A stretch of 64,000 nt of DNA, taken from contig JAANDG010000012.1 in assembly GCA_036852015.1 (NCBI GenBank), forward strand, positions 612,121 to 676,120, read 5' to 3'. Position numbers and translations under genes: made by a program. Positions within the stretch are counted from its first letter, which is position 1, and each line of letters starts with the position of its first letter. Source of the stretch: Pelodera strongyloides. Taxonomy: Eukaryota; Nematoda; Chromadorea; Rhabditida; Rhabditidae. Shown here one piece after another: positions 45,101 to 58,800 of the stretch. The notes below the pieces were generated by a model. That model had not been told where the DNA came from, ran no database searches, and saw only the letters and a program-made list of their open reading frames with translations.

Positions 45101-48100
45101 AACAATACAAGGGACTTTATGCCAGCCGTGAGCCAAATTAAATAACAAAGGTAGCACTGACATCACAGCTTCAAAGGAATACCGATTCCGAGGAGCAGTA
45201 GATATATCAAATCACACACAGATTGCACAGATTGTAAAATATCACCACTCACATCAGCAGGCGACGGCGTAGCGAATTCCGGCATTACCGTATCTTGGTG
45301 TTCCTGGCGCACTTTCTTTCCGATTCTAAATGGCAGACGTCTGCATTGTAGTGCGTCGAGCAGTACGTTAACTCAGGGTATACAGCAGAACTTTCAAACT
45401 CTGTATTGGAACGAATACGTACAGTAAAGGAAAACTTACATTATATTAGACGACTATGAACTCTTGAAAAATGCAAAGAAAACAAAAATAGACAAGGTCT
45501 TACGAGTAAACCAGTTGCATACTATCCTTGTAGAACTTGCTCGTTTCGTCCTGCATTTTATTGACCTCCGACACGGCGCACTCTGGGAAAGAATCGTTTC
45601 ACTAACTCCGAGATATTAACTACTGACGAGGAGCGTGATAATATTTGCCCTCCATTATCAACAGCCGGTATACAACAGCGCATCACGACATGCATCAATG
45701 GATATTTCTGCTTTACTTAGTAGTCAAAAAGAGCCATGCAATGGTATGAGCTATTGCCTTGCATAAACACACAAGACTTACTGGTTTCTCCGCCCGCATT
45801 CTTCTTAATATGATCAATAGGACGACGGACTCCAAATTTGCATATCAAATTCTCATTAATAATCAGTACAGCTCCAGAATTGTCGAATGCTCCACAGTAG
45901 TTGGCAGCCGAGAAAACAGTCAAAAGTCTGTAAACAGACCACCTAACCACCACGTCATTTTAACAAATCACGAAACTAAAGGACGCAGGAAAACATCAGC
46001 ACCACAAATATTGGGGCGTCCTAAAGAAAACCAACCGTCTATTAGCGAAGAACTCGTATCCATCAGCAACTACTTGATGGGCTCGGACAATTAAATCGAT
46101 TTCAAACTTTTCACAAAAAGTTCGCACTGTGTCCTCTCCAAAAAGGAACGAGACACCGCGAGGAGAGTGCTTGAATCCACGCACCTGAAGAGAAGAGTTA
46201 ATATAGAGCACAAGAAAATGAAGTTTTGGAATTATAAGCAATGCTGCATGAGCGGGGGCTGAGAGAAGGTTTACATCCTCGGGCAAGACGATCATGATTG
46301 ACTGCCACCACCATAGGATCCACCCATTTGCCCAATACTGTCTAAACGCCGCTATTGTAATCTGAAGTATATGAAGGAAAACTTGTCAATAACTGTATAC
46401 CCCACCTCCGGATGCGGATCCGCCCACAAAAGATCGCAGAGAAGGCCAAAATCAGGAATCGAGCACGGTCTGTGTATAAGATTGTACTGCTCCCAAGAGA
46501 ACTGATCCTAAATACTCCAAATGTTAAACAGAGCTAAATGGGATTATTATAACCATCTTTTAACTACCGACGTTACCAGACCATGCAAATAACCAACATC
46601 AAAATGTATGCGCAAGCTAGCTCCGAAAGCATCCTAACCTATATGGTGTATATCAAGAGATAGGCCAATAAGAACTCCTTACCTGAGAAATACCTCCATG
46701 CATACAAAAGATCTTCTTGGATATGCGCGCCGCTACGGGAAGGCAATTGAAGACTGTCTGCAAGGAATTGTATTTAGTTAATGCCGTGCTAATTAGTATA
46801 TGATCCACCATTCATGATTAAAAACATGGCTCGTGTGCCGGCACGTGAACATAAGTTTGTGAGCAACCACAGTGCGAAATCATACACGTTACCACGCGGT
46901 GCCTTCAGATTTGTACGGAACGGTATACGGTAGCCGGGCAGATCTCTATGGACACACTTACATTAAACCACTCCCACACTTCATGACCACCTGGTCCGAA
47001 TATCATATTGACTGCCTGCAGGAATCCATACGATCTGCAAATACAAATACAGTCAAACAATATATAAAACAATAAAACACCACACAATGATACACTTTTG
47101 AGTTAGTAACGGACTCTTGCTAAAACTATGTATGTGTATGCATCCTAAACCCTAGTTTTTGAAGCGCTTTCGCTTTATTACTCTGTTTTTAGTTAACAAT
47201 AACTATCCACAGAACATTTTAAGGTATATAGTGTTCCGGCACGCAAAGGTATGACTCCGCTCGGTTACAAAAACAGTATTGGCAAACAGACACACTGGTT
47301 TGTCACTCGACTCTCGTGATTTCCCCTCAGAAGATATATTTGCTTCGGATAAAGGAGCTTGTACAGTGTGAGATATGTGATGCATTCCACGGAATGGTTA
47401 CCACGATCCACGTAATCACCCAAGAATAGATAAACACTGAAAATATAAATATAATTACACTCAAGATTCATCCTGTTCACGGCCGGTTTTGGAAACGCAT
47501 CGTACATCGTGGATAGCTGAATTCTTATGTATTTATGAAAAGTTGCTCGATTTTTTACTCAAGCTGCATAAGAATGATGGTGTACTCTCTGTGTTTCAAA
47601 AACCGGCCGGTATTTCGTTTCAAACACGGTAGATCGTAAACATATGTATAGTATGCGTCTAGGTGTCACTGTGTTACACCAAATGTAACTTGGGGGTATA
47701 AGCTTGAAGCCATCCCACAATTTGACCAAACTTTTCCAAAGAACATGCTTATAATTACGTGTCCGATACAGTAATCCATAGTACTTACGTTCCCTTATCG
47801 GGAGATCCCTGCTGTTGAAATATCATTTGTAAATCCCTGAACTGTCCGTGAATATCACCCACAACCACTATAGGAGGCTCCAACTCGAGCATCGCTTGTT
47901 CATTCAGAAACTGCAATTAAAGATAATATTTAATGAAGAAAAACATTTTCGATACGAACTAAACCCACCGTAAACACAAAACACACGCAGAGTGGTGGCT
48001 CACAAGCTTGTGAGCCATAACGAAGCCGCGCAAGCTCCACGCTAAGATGGATCGGTGTTATTGTTCGCACTGCAAACCATAGCCCATGGGATCGAACGCA

Positions 48101-48361
48101 GTAAATATGGCAACTTTCAGAAACTCACCGCATGTCTTGCTCTGAAGCATAGTTCCCTTATGAGATCCTTGGAGAAGAGTCCTCTGTCCGCCTTTTCTTC
48201 CACTAACTGAAGATCGCGCAACAACTTCTCGAATCGACGTTTAGGGTCTAAACCATAATTGTATTACAGTACTCTATTCTAATACCTGTAAATAGAGTTC
48301 TAAGGAACATTCTCACTATAATAAACAAAAAGCAAGTGATAAGCCCCAACTTACTTGCCAT
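42122..48361 (-). CDS. PP1-like Ser/Thr phosphatase with long charged tail
   Basis: Twenty-two exons in phase, 636 residues: 48355-48361 (ATGGCAA), 48129-48247, 47789-47910, 47296-47436, 46962-47034, 46683-46757, 46406-46507, 46036-46184, 45782-45927, 45504-45582, 45253-45325, 44965-45063, 44829-44867, 44457-44579, 44064-44258, 43691-43729, 43436-43477, 43248-43283, 42820-42966, 42519-42555, 42289-42315, 42122-42162. Residues 1-311 form a PPP catalytic domain with all metal/active-site motifs: GDIHGQ, GDYVDRG, RGNHES, MHGG and RAHQ. It dephosphorylates Ser/Thr. Sequence details ([16 protein letters not shown]) look like the nematode-expanded PP1-like class. The last 325 residues are a Lys/Glu/Asp-rich tail with four [VI]YK[ST][IL]GP motifs near residues 442, 462, 472 and 484. 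I know of no PP1 with such a tail. TTAG or TAG just before the ATG could be a trans-splice site. A TGA at 42811 would end a shorter form. Confidence 0.85.
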
Positions 48362-48499
48362 AAAACTATGTGATCGGAGCTTGGTAAAGAGAATAACATT
48401 AGACACTTTCCCCTTCTCCTCATCATATAAAGGTCTTCATTAGCATGGAATAGCTAGCTCTTTCGCAAGCTCCTACCTTATACGTTACAGACGCTAATC

Positions 48500-48765
48500 G
48501 GGTTTCCATGTATGCGATTCGCACTTGCGAAAATGACAAACCGATGTCCATGTTCGTCATTTTACATGCATGCCAACTGCCTACCGTAAACCATGCGAAT
48601 CGCACGTTTGACATGGTCCTGCAGCGAAAGTGTATGAGATCCATACTATATGAAATAGATCCATACTAGATCCAAAATCGCTGCGGGACCGTGTCATTTA
48701 CATCGACTTGAACATGGACAACGGTTTGTCATTTTCGCAAATGCGAATCGCAAACATGGAAACCC
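48500..48765. mobile_element. Foldback element upstream of the phosphatase
   Basis: The left arm GGGTTTCCATG..GCGATTCGCA and CATTTTCGCA-type words are inverted in the right arm (TGCGAATCGC..CATGGAAACCC). Total length is about 266 bp, with imperfect arms. It sits about 140 bp upstream of the phosphatase ATG and could affect its promoter. Confidence 0.75.
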
Positions 48766-49893
48766 CATAACATACCATTTTTTTAACATTCCTCGTTTCG
48801 TCTTTTCGCGTGCGCCCGGCGTAGAAATCTAAATTGTACCCTCAACAAAAACGATGGTTGTTTTCCAACATACCATACAAACCACATGAGTTCAAAAAGA
48901 ATGAGGTCGCAAAACATGTGAACGTGCTCACACCGATACAGGATAAATCCTTCAAAACAAAAGCACTAAATCAAGCCCCCTCCCACAAATACCCATAAAG
49001 GATAAGAAAACCACGGGCAAAAAAAACTTTCTTAAACAAGAAAATATTTATTAAAAAGAAGAAATCAAGCTCGGTCCAATAGCATTACTGAAGGAAAAAC
49101 CGTCTGCAATTCTAGTTTCGAAAAGGGTTTTCACAGAGAATACATTAGTAGAGCGAATAACCAATAACCAAAGTAAGTTCCAAGTTCAGTCAAGTATATC
49201 CACCAACTACCGTATCATACAGACTTGATATACATAAAGGAAGCGAACAGATCACGAACACCGTAACAGAGACAACACAATAAATGCTGCTATAGCCCGG
49301 ATTCACGGTAGCTACCTACAGGTAACCAGGAGCTGCGGTAAGATGACTAATGATAGGAATAACACTGTCCTACAATAAAGGGTCCCGCAGTATACACAAC
49401 TTCCAAAAGCAAAATAGTAAACAAATTCCAATGCGAAGTGCAAGTAAATCCGGGCCAATAGCTCTCCAGAAGCCAAATAACATGCGCAAAATATTGCCTT
49501 GTAAAAAATACACTACGGAACAATAAAACAAAATTCGCATAATTTCATCTACAAATAAATTAATACTCGTCTGAATAATAATAATAATAATTATTTCTAA
49601 AACGTAAATATTATACACCTACGCCTTCGTGCGGTATTAAGAGGGAGAAAAGCGTGTGTATTTCCAGTAGACAAAAAAAGAAGCAGAACATATATATGAA
49701 AACGTGCAACATTTTTACTCGGACATCGGCCATACCAGCTAATATATTCTTGGTTTCTTCATATGGATTGTGAGATCTCAAAAGCACGGGGCGACAGAAT
49801 TGTCGGTTGTAAAAAAATAAGGAAATGTAGGCAAATCACAAGATGATGACTCAGTCAGCTACAGTACACCTTAATGACTACAGACTACAGTAA
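48766..49893. other. Spacer between phosphatase and ATRX genes
   Basis: About 1.1 kb with no supportable exon. It contains an AAT-type microsatellite near 49574-49595. It likely holds the 3' untranslated region of the ATRX gene and the upstream region of the phosphatase. Confidence 0.45.
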
Positions 49894-52800
49894 TTAGGGT
49901 GGTGGCTGGCTAGGATCAAAAAATCCCGGTGTTGATCGGTACATCTGCTTCAGTATCGGCTGACAGACGGGCACGCCGCGAACCTGCAGAAAATTGGTAA
50001 TACGAATGTGCAATCATTATATTCTTTAGAAAGTACTAAAAGTACGGAATCACAAACGGATCCATGAAATAATACAATCGGCGGGTGAACTGAGCACAAA
50101 TTTCTCCAATAAACCTCCGTGTTTTGCACAAAATACAGTACAGCGGCGTTAGCCACCTAACAATGATTCAGGATGACTAACTCAGAGAAAAACATACTAG
50201 AATTACCTATAAAGACTACAAATAGAAATCACTTACCATAGCGACGACAGTTCTGAACACCGAAATGGCCTTGGAGAGGAGCCACTGTGGCTGTTGATTG
50301 TCCTTGACTGCCTCGGAGGACAGAGCAGAGAAGTAGGAGGTGAATTCGTTGATGCCACCCCGCATCTCGAGGGGGATCTTGGGCAACAACTCCTCGAGAC
50401 TGCGTTTGAGGAACGTAATCTGCAATGTTAGATATTATATAGACTTCACGAGACACGTGGCCGTTGTGGTTATTCAATCAAGTTTACTTAACACAACAGG
50501 GACATGCGCAAAAAGGAAGACTAGGATTAGACGACAAACTAGAATACATCAATATTAATTAAACAGCTCTATCCAAAATATACCTTAATGGCAGTGTCCT
50601 GGTTCATGTTCTTCACTGTGAAACAACCAATGTAGATAGGGTCGGCATGTATGGTGGCCATAGCCTGAAGAAGAAACCATCAATTACACAATAATAAAAT
50701 AAAGGTTTAGTGATTACATAACTAGCACATAATCAAAAGGCAACCCCAATACGGAAGTGCGTACAAAAAGGAGTCAGGTTTTCAGAAACGAATGTTTGGA
50801 GAGACAAATCGTAAAGAGATGCGAGAAATTATTCTAGAAAGACTACAAAAATATTGAGAATATTGCTCGAGAAATAAAACACATACCTGTGCCCGCTGTG
50901 CTTGTTCTCGTTGCTGTCCCGTCAAAATATCTCGTTGTTGGTTCAGAAGCATTGCATTGTTCATGTTCAAGCCACCCATGTTGAAGCCATTGAAGTTCAC
51001 TGAAAGAAGAAGATCATTAGAACGATTAAGGGAAAAGCGCAGCACATATGCACACCTACAGCTTTAGCGTTTCGGTACCTCGTCAGCTGTTGGTATCTCG
51101 TGACAAGTTAACATGTATGTGTACATAAATGGCCTATTGGAAACATACACAAATACGAGGAACAAGTTCTAATCAGAAAGTTGCCAACAATTAATACTCA
51201 CTTGCTCCATACTGTCTCGGTCTCGTCTTTTCCTCCTCATAATCTTCCCACGCCTCACGGCACTAAAATGAATGCTTTAGAAAGCACGCTTTCACTTCAG
51301 TCCAAACGCAGATATGCGAATTTGACTATTGCACCAAGAAAAAGCCAAGACAATGGGTATTCACAGTAAACCACTTCTCTTAATCTATATAAAGAAAGGA
51401 CGCTTTTAAATTAAAAACAAATGACTTTAGCTAGACGAATATCAGAAGCGTACTTTTGCAAATTAAGGGAAAACCCCCACCACCCTATATCCCATTCCCA
51501 TATGACCCATCAGCACGCACCTCCTCCTCCGTAAGCTTCTCTTCATCAACTTGTGCAAAGAGGGTGTCATGTTGGAAGTAGTCTGTGATAGAATCCGAGT
51601 TCTTGTGCAGAACATCGGCCAGTAGTCGATCCTTCGGCGGCGCGAAAGATGGTCTATCTCCAGTCTCCAGCGGCTTCGGGTCAAATCTGCAATGAAGAAT
51701 AGGTATCGTAGGACATAAGATGGACCGTTTAGATTTAGTGGATGTCTGCCAAAACATAGGTTCACTTAGGTAAAGGTATTTGCCACATCGCTTTACTCCC
51801 ATATGGCCATGTGTAAATGGGGCAAACTTTCTAACCCCTTGTTACGTTCGCGATTCGTTGGGAAGCTCGAAGATACTATAATTATCACAATCATGATAAA
51901 CACAAAAGACGTCAAGCACCTACTTGTACAACTCGATCAAATCGTGTCCCTCGTAGTGACGCTGAATCTGTGCCTCGTCGACCACACGCATCGATGTGGA
52001 CTCCTTGGTAACCTGGCGCTTGTAGATACGCTCCTCCATGGTGCCCTTGAAATTTAGTATATTATACGGTATAATCACTACAAATTCAAAATTACTCTAC
52101 TCCTTAAAACACAATGTTGCCAAGGTTGAATAATTATAATTAGCATCGGGATGATGAGTACTGCTCTTCCTTGACCCTGATTATCACATTCCAAATGGGA
52201 AATTAATTAACTAAACCTAAATTGCAGTAGCCTTATAGTGAACAATAAAAATCGTAATAATCCACTCACTAACCTGAGCAATAAATCGATAGATGTAGAC
52301 GGGTTTGGTCTGTCCGAAACGATAAACACGGAAGAGACTCTGAGTGTCATGGGATGGATTCCAACAAGCATCAAAGATGACAACACGATTGGCTGCCACC
52401 ATATTCGTGCCAAGTGAACCGGCTCTTGTGGAAATGAGCATCAGACTGAAGTTCAACGATACAACTAGTACGTAATGAAATCAGGACAAAAAAAAACATT
52501 TAACAGAGCCATTTAGGAAGAAACGGAACAGAAAAAAGTAGCACTACACTTACAAGAAGAAGTGTGTGTCGATATAGGCGGGGAACACAAAATTTTTAAA
52601 ACACACCGTGCTCTCAGGTTAGCTGGATTGTTGAACGCCGTCTGTACCGCATCACGCTTCCCTGATTGCACGGAACCGTCGATGGTCATGTAGTCGCGGC
52701 CTTCCTGCAAGGAAAATTCTTATCCAACAAACAGATTTATTTATCAAACAAAGAGAGAAGATCAGTTCCACGTCGCAAAACTTTCACGATGTTCAAATAT

Positions 52801-55800
52801 AGAAAAAGAACATAACCATTCTATGATTACCATACACGGAGCACGTAACAGTCGGTCAAATGTTAAGTACTTCTTGGTCCTACATTGGGACCAAGAGTCC
52901 TACAGTAAACTACTGATTCATCCCTGGTGGAGGTGGCATATACTCTGATTTCCATAATAAACTTGCAGTCTAAAGTCTAAACTGCTAAACAAATAATTAA
53001 TACCACAATAACACACCACCCATCCCCAATGGTCTGTGCCATTGAGGGCCTCGTGTCCGTCAGTGAACCATTGATTTGTTCCGTGATAGTACTCCAACAT
53101 CCGCTTGATCAGATTCAGCGATTCCAATGATTGTGAGAAGACCAACCTGAGGAAGGGGGATCAATGTTACAAGCGAATGACTTCAAATAGACACATACAC
53201 CTAATCTAATAACATGGCAGTATGGAATAAGCGCCACACATTTTGCCATAGCCACTAAGAGGAAGACAAATCGCTGATTCTTTCACCTCGCGCCTCATCG
53301 CATACTAGTTGACAGCATTACCTAACCACTCAATTAACCAACTCATACAACTGGTAATCATGTGGATGCGTAAAGAATAAAAGATGAGCAATGTCCACAC
53401 ACTATTTAATAAAAAATGTTTAAGAAACCCACAATTTGTCTCCAATTTCCTCACACTTTTTGATGATATTCGCGAGAAGAATGAGCTTGTTGCTCAGAGA
53501 AAAGTTGTACATGTCATCTTCACTCACGAGACCCATATTAGCAAACCAGCTGAAAGGAGGCCAAGGGATTACAACAGATTCAATTCACGTCTATCAGCAA
53601 GGAAAATTTTCCAAACTAATAAGGATGACTTTAACTTGCATTAGGACTACCGTACCACCGGACACACTTCCAAACTACCATAAAAACACATAAAATCAAG
53701 GTTACTTCGGAACTAGACTTATACTTAGGACTACAATCGGGCACAGTCCGAAACAAAGCAAAGCAATCAAAAGTAAAAACTAACCCAGAATACTCAGGTG
53801 GTGTGGAATCTCTCAATTCTCGCGTTGTCGAATCAATCTCCTCGCCCGCGAGTCGTCGGCTCTTTCTGCAAGAAGAAATGTAGATGCAGAATATAAACAC
53901 AACCACACCGACTAATTCTTGACGAATGAGAATAGAGAAAGAGCACAAGACACACACGAAGAGAAGTGTACAATGAAGAAAAATGGAGACGAAATATTTA
54001 CCTTGCATTCCCTGCCGACCTCGATGGACCTGGTCTACTGTCGTCGTCGTCGCAAATCACATCATCGTCACTGTTGTCCATCCTAAACAGAAACACATTG
54101 AGACTAATTGTTGGAGCTAAGTTCGTCAAAGTTTAGAGCTAAGTCCCGAGCCAACAGTGGTCCACATAGCCAGACATAAACTGCCACAATTCAACATGCA
54201 GGTACTGTATGATAAACTTCGCAAACAATTTCGCATAAATTTGCATAGATGATTGACGTGCCCTAACAGGCAACCTCAGAGGCCCAGGCTCAAAAACTCA
54301 CGCGGGTGGAACTTCCTCGTCAGAGCTCGCTCCACTCCCTTCCACCGATCCGTCGTCAAGGAAATCATCGTCGGATTCACCCTTCAGAATACGCTAAAAT
54401 GGAAAAACATAAATTCATAAAGAAAAATCCACGTAACAACTCCAAACTCCAACTGTGATCAATATTGTACAACAAATGAAAATTACGCATACAACATTTT
54501 CAAAATCAAAGAATTAATTATTCAAATGGCAAATAAATTTTATTAAATATTTTAAACAAATACCCGAAGGAGAATAAACCAAACCACCAACCCTTCTCTC
54601 CATTTCCTGCTCATGAAGAATCAGCTGATGTGGGTGAGTCCAAATACGCGACAAGATGTGATAATCAGGCAGAAGACGTTTTGACAGACCAGTTCCATCC
54701 TAAAACATTCTCTTCAACTCTACTTAGTGTCTGATACTTTGATAGGCAACACCTGCGAAACAATAAAACTTACAAATTCTATAAATCCATATGAAAATAA
54801 TGAACAAAGAACAAAGTTTTAATAGCAATAAAACGGATCTCCGCCAAGTTTACGTTTAGCTAGATTCACATCCAAGAAACAACATTTACAACACCTTGAG
54901 AAAAATGACAAAACAAACTATTGTATGAAAGGGATGACTATACAGAAACGTATTCAAAAGAATCCACGTATCAAACGGTTAAAAACGAAACGGTCTTGTT
55001 CTCTTCACAACTGTCACAATTACTCTACTGTTAACAAATAAAGGTTACGTTCAACTTCCAACAACCCACCGATGAGATCCTCTCCAGGAAAGCAGTGTAC
55101 AGTTTGCACTGTCTTTCTGTCAACCTCACATTCATAACGTATTCTTGTTTGGGTGGAATGGCCTCTTTCAGGACAGTGTAGTCCTTGCGCTACAAGTTCG
55201 AATACAATAATACAATCCGAATATACAAATGTATAAAGATGAAATATCCCCTATAAACAATGTACATGTTGCATATGAAAATCGATGCAACTGTAAAAAG
55301 ATCACTATCAACAAATAATATAAATAAAAAATGTGAATTTAAACTATAGTTCCCACCAATTTTCACTCACCTGATTTGTATAAACTCGACAAACATGTAG
55401 AACTGGGTCACACGGCATTATGAAAAACTACATTCAAATAAATAATCAAAACCACTCACATCAACACACTTCTTCAGATGTTCGTAGAGAACATGACACC
55501 TTCTCTTCATGAACTTCACTTCGGTTGGAGTGGCATCCTTTGTTCGACCACTGAATTGAATAAATAAATAACACACTACACACAAAACTGTCGGTCTGAC
55601 ATAAATAAACAGAAAACGAAAAGAGTGTTTGTGCCTGTTCCAGAACTTATGAACAAAAATAACGTACAAGATGTCAAGAATGACCAAATAATAACTCACC
55701 GAGTAATTGGATTTGCAAATCGGTTCGCAAATTCGGCCTTTGTACCGAGAAGTCCCGGCTTTACAAAGTTGACCATGCAGTGATCTGAATTGAGAATACG

Positions 55801-58800
55801 ATTCGTTTCAGAAGAGTGCGCTGGCTTTTTGAACAACAACCAGTCTCAGTAACTCATCGAATTTCAAATCTTATACTAAACCCATAGGATCCCATAAAAA
55901 GACAAGTCCAGGAATTACTGTAACCTTTAAAACCCTCAAGACCCAAACGACAACCAAAAACTCACATTCCATCAAGTTATTCTGAAGAGGTGTTCCGGTA
56001 AGGCACAGCCTCCTTCTAGTCCGAATTCGGACCATCGTCTTAGACAATGCCGATTCATCGTTCTTCAACTTATGCGCCTCGTCGCAAACCACAATATCCG
56101 GTCCTGAACTCGAGCAATAGACAAATAGACTAGAACCAGACTAAAGCCACAAACAAACTAAATATTCAAGAAGTCGCAAAATCAACCGAACATTACTGCT
56201 ATTCAAATAAAAAATAAACAAATGCTTAAGTTAAAATCAAACAAAATGAGACAATATAGAAAAATGTAAACCTTTGAACACCGAGCATTTCTTAAACTAA
56301 ACAAAGGAAAAAAGCAAACCTGGGTCCTGCAAATATTTCCGGAAATCTTCTTGCAACTTGACAAACTTCTTGTTCTTCTTCTTAGGATTCTTGCGAGCAG
56401 CTTTACCCTAAAAATGTAACTATTAGTGCAGAACTAGAGCACCCTGAATTCTGAATCATAAAAAACACCAAGGTCGCAATCGGATGTAAAAACAAAACGA
56501 CATAATCAAAAATGTTTCAATGTTTGTAACCTGCACTTCATCTAAACTGTACCCTCGATAATGATTCTTGATTCTTACTAAATAATAGAGGTTTCCTGAC
56601 AAAGTGATTTAAATGAAAACTACAATAGTTACGGTCTCTTTTCCAGACCAAATTCATACAGGAATAGTCATTAAAATATGAGAATAGGTTACCTTATCCT
56701 CGTCGCAAGCAGTCAGAATTCTGAACATATCATATCCTATGATCATCACAGATGGCTCATCACTCTCATACCAATTTCGGAGAGCTGCGCGACGGTCCAA
56801 GTTGTTTTTGAAAGAATCCAGTTCCATTATCTCAAATTATACATGGGTAAATACAGGTACACAATTTTCAACACTCCGAATCCAAAATACGCCAATGTCT
56901 AAACTTCCAAACACAAGAGTTTGAAATAAAAAATATTCCAATACCCACGATTCCCTATAGATTTAAAGACGGAAAGCAGCCTAAAAGTTCTACAATTGGT
57001 TTTTATCCATCATCGAAGTGTTAAGGTGAAAAGGAACCAGACATGATGGATACTGAGATATTCAGTCCTGCAACTTCAAAATGAAGACTCACATTGAACA
57101 CGTCCAATTCTGGGTCATTATCGGTCAACCACTTCTGAAACTCCTTGAACCAATTGATCACCACGTTCTTAGGAACGACAACCAAAGCGTGCTTCACCTG
57201 AAAATGATTTCAATATAGCAACGATTGAATTCTTGAGGCGAAAAAGTATCAGTACATGAAGAAATAAGAAATGCAAGCATACATCATAGACGAGAAGCAA
57301 AACGCAACAAAAGAACCAACCTTTTTGCTAATCTTCGGATGAGTCATTGTAGTGTGCAGGCATGTGATCACCTAACAAAATAAAGTTCGTGAGGCAAAGT
57401 GCACAAAATTACGGTGAAATCAGATCAGTCCCCCCCCCCATAACTTTATAAAAACTACCCAGCTCACAATTTTTTTAATGAAATTACCAGCTCACAATTT
57501 TTTAATGAAGTACATATCTACCAACAGGCCAGCCTCGACGAACAATAATCAATCATAACTACGCGATCGTGCAGCGTGAATAAAATCACGGATCGCACGG
57601 CACATAACACAACTGTAGGTCAAAAACTGAATCTCCGATAACATAGTCACAAACAAACCTGCAGTGTCTTTCCGAGACCCATGCAATGCGCCAGAATTCC
57701 TCCTCCTCCATCCTCATCCAATCTGTCCAGACTTTCGAATGCTGAGTCGTACATGAACGAAACACCTTCGGCCTGGTGTTTCTTGAGAATGCGGACCTAG
57801 AGTACGGCATTATAAAATTCGATGTTTTTCAATACTTTTTTTAACATTACACAGAGAAAGGTACTACGTTAATTGATAAAAATGTGTTTTGACGAGCATG
57901 GACACTGCACCGCCAAACGCTCCAAAATATGAACTTTTTGGAGGTAAAGCATATTTCACAAAACTAAGAAAACACAAGAGACTCACAAGTGAAGGATGGA
58001 CTTGTACAGGAACTGGGGGGTCTCCTTTTGCATCGGGATCCAACACAACCGACTTAAGCCTGATCGACTGAAAGACTTGCTTGTGTAATCTCAAGCCCCA
58101 AAACAGATACTCCTCCATGTTCCTTACACCTCGCCGCAAAGGCAACGATGAAACAAAAAACACTTCAAAATACATAAGGAATTTCATACACCAAATCCAT
58201 CATGATCAACCAATAAAGATCCTCACAAACCGTATCAACTACCATAGCCTGAGACGAAAACAAACGGATGAATCAAATCACATACCTTCTGAGAACCTTT
58301 AAGAGCTGCAGCGAGGTCTTCTTCCTCGGCGAGTTCAATTCCATTGAATTCCTTTTGCTTTTGCTCAAGGCGCTTACGACGATCCTAAAAGATGAATTAA
58401 TCGAACTGCATTCGGATTCGAAGAACAGTACAAGAGCTCATACTGATTGATTACACATCTCAAAAAACTCCCGTAGTTCTTGCAAGTAAATCCAGTGAGT
58501 GGTTGTGGAACAGTTATCGGTATGTGCACATATTACTATCCGAGCACTTTGAAAAATTAAACAACCCTCCCTAGCTCCCTTTAAGCTTACCTTTTCCGCC
58601 TTTTCCGCATCCACGGTCTCCTTAGTCAACTTGTCCTTGGTGAGGATTCCCTTCACAGCTTTAGTTCCCTTTCCATTCTTCTTCGGACTTTCACTTTCTT
58701 CTTCCTCCTCCTCAGAGTCAAAACGAGCCTGAATTACAAGAAAACTAATACTTGAACTGGAACTTGAGCTGAGCACGTCTTGAGTAGGTTTAGTTTATGA

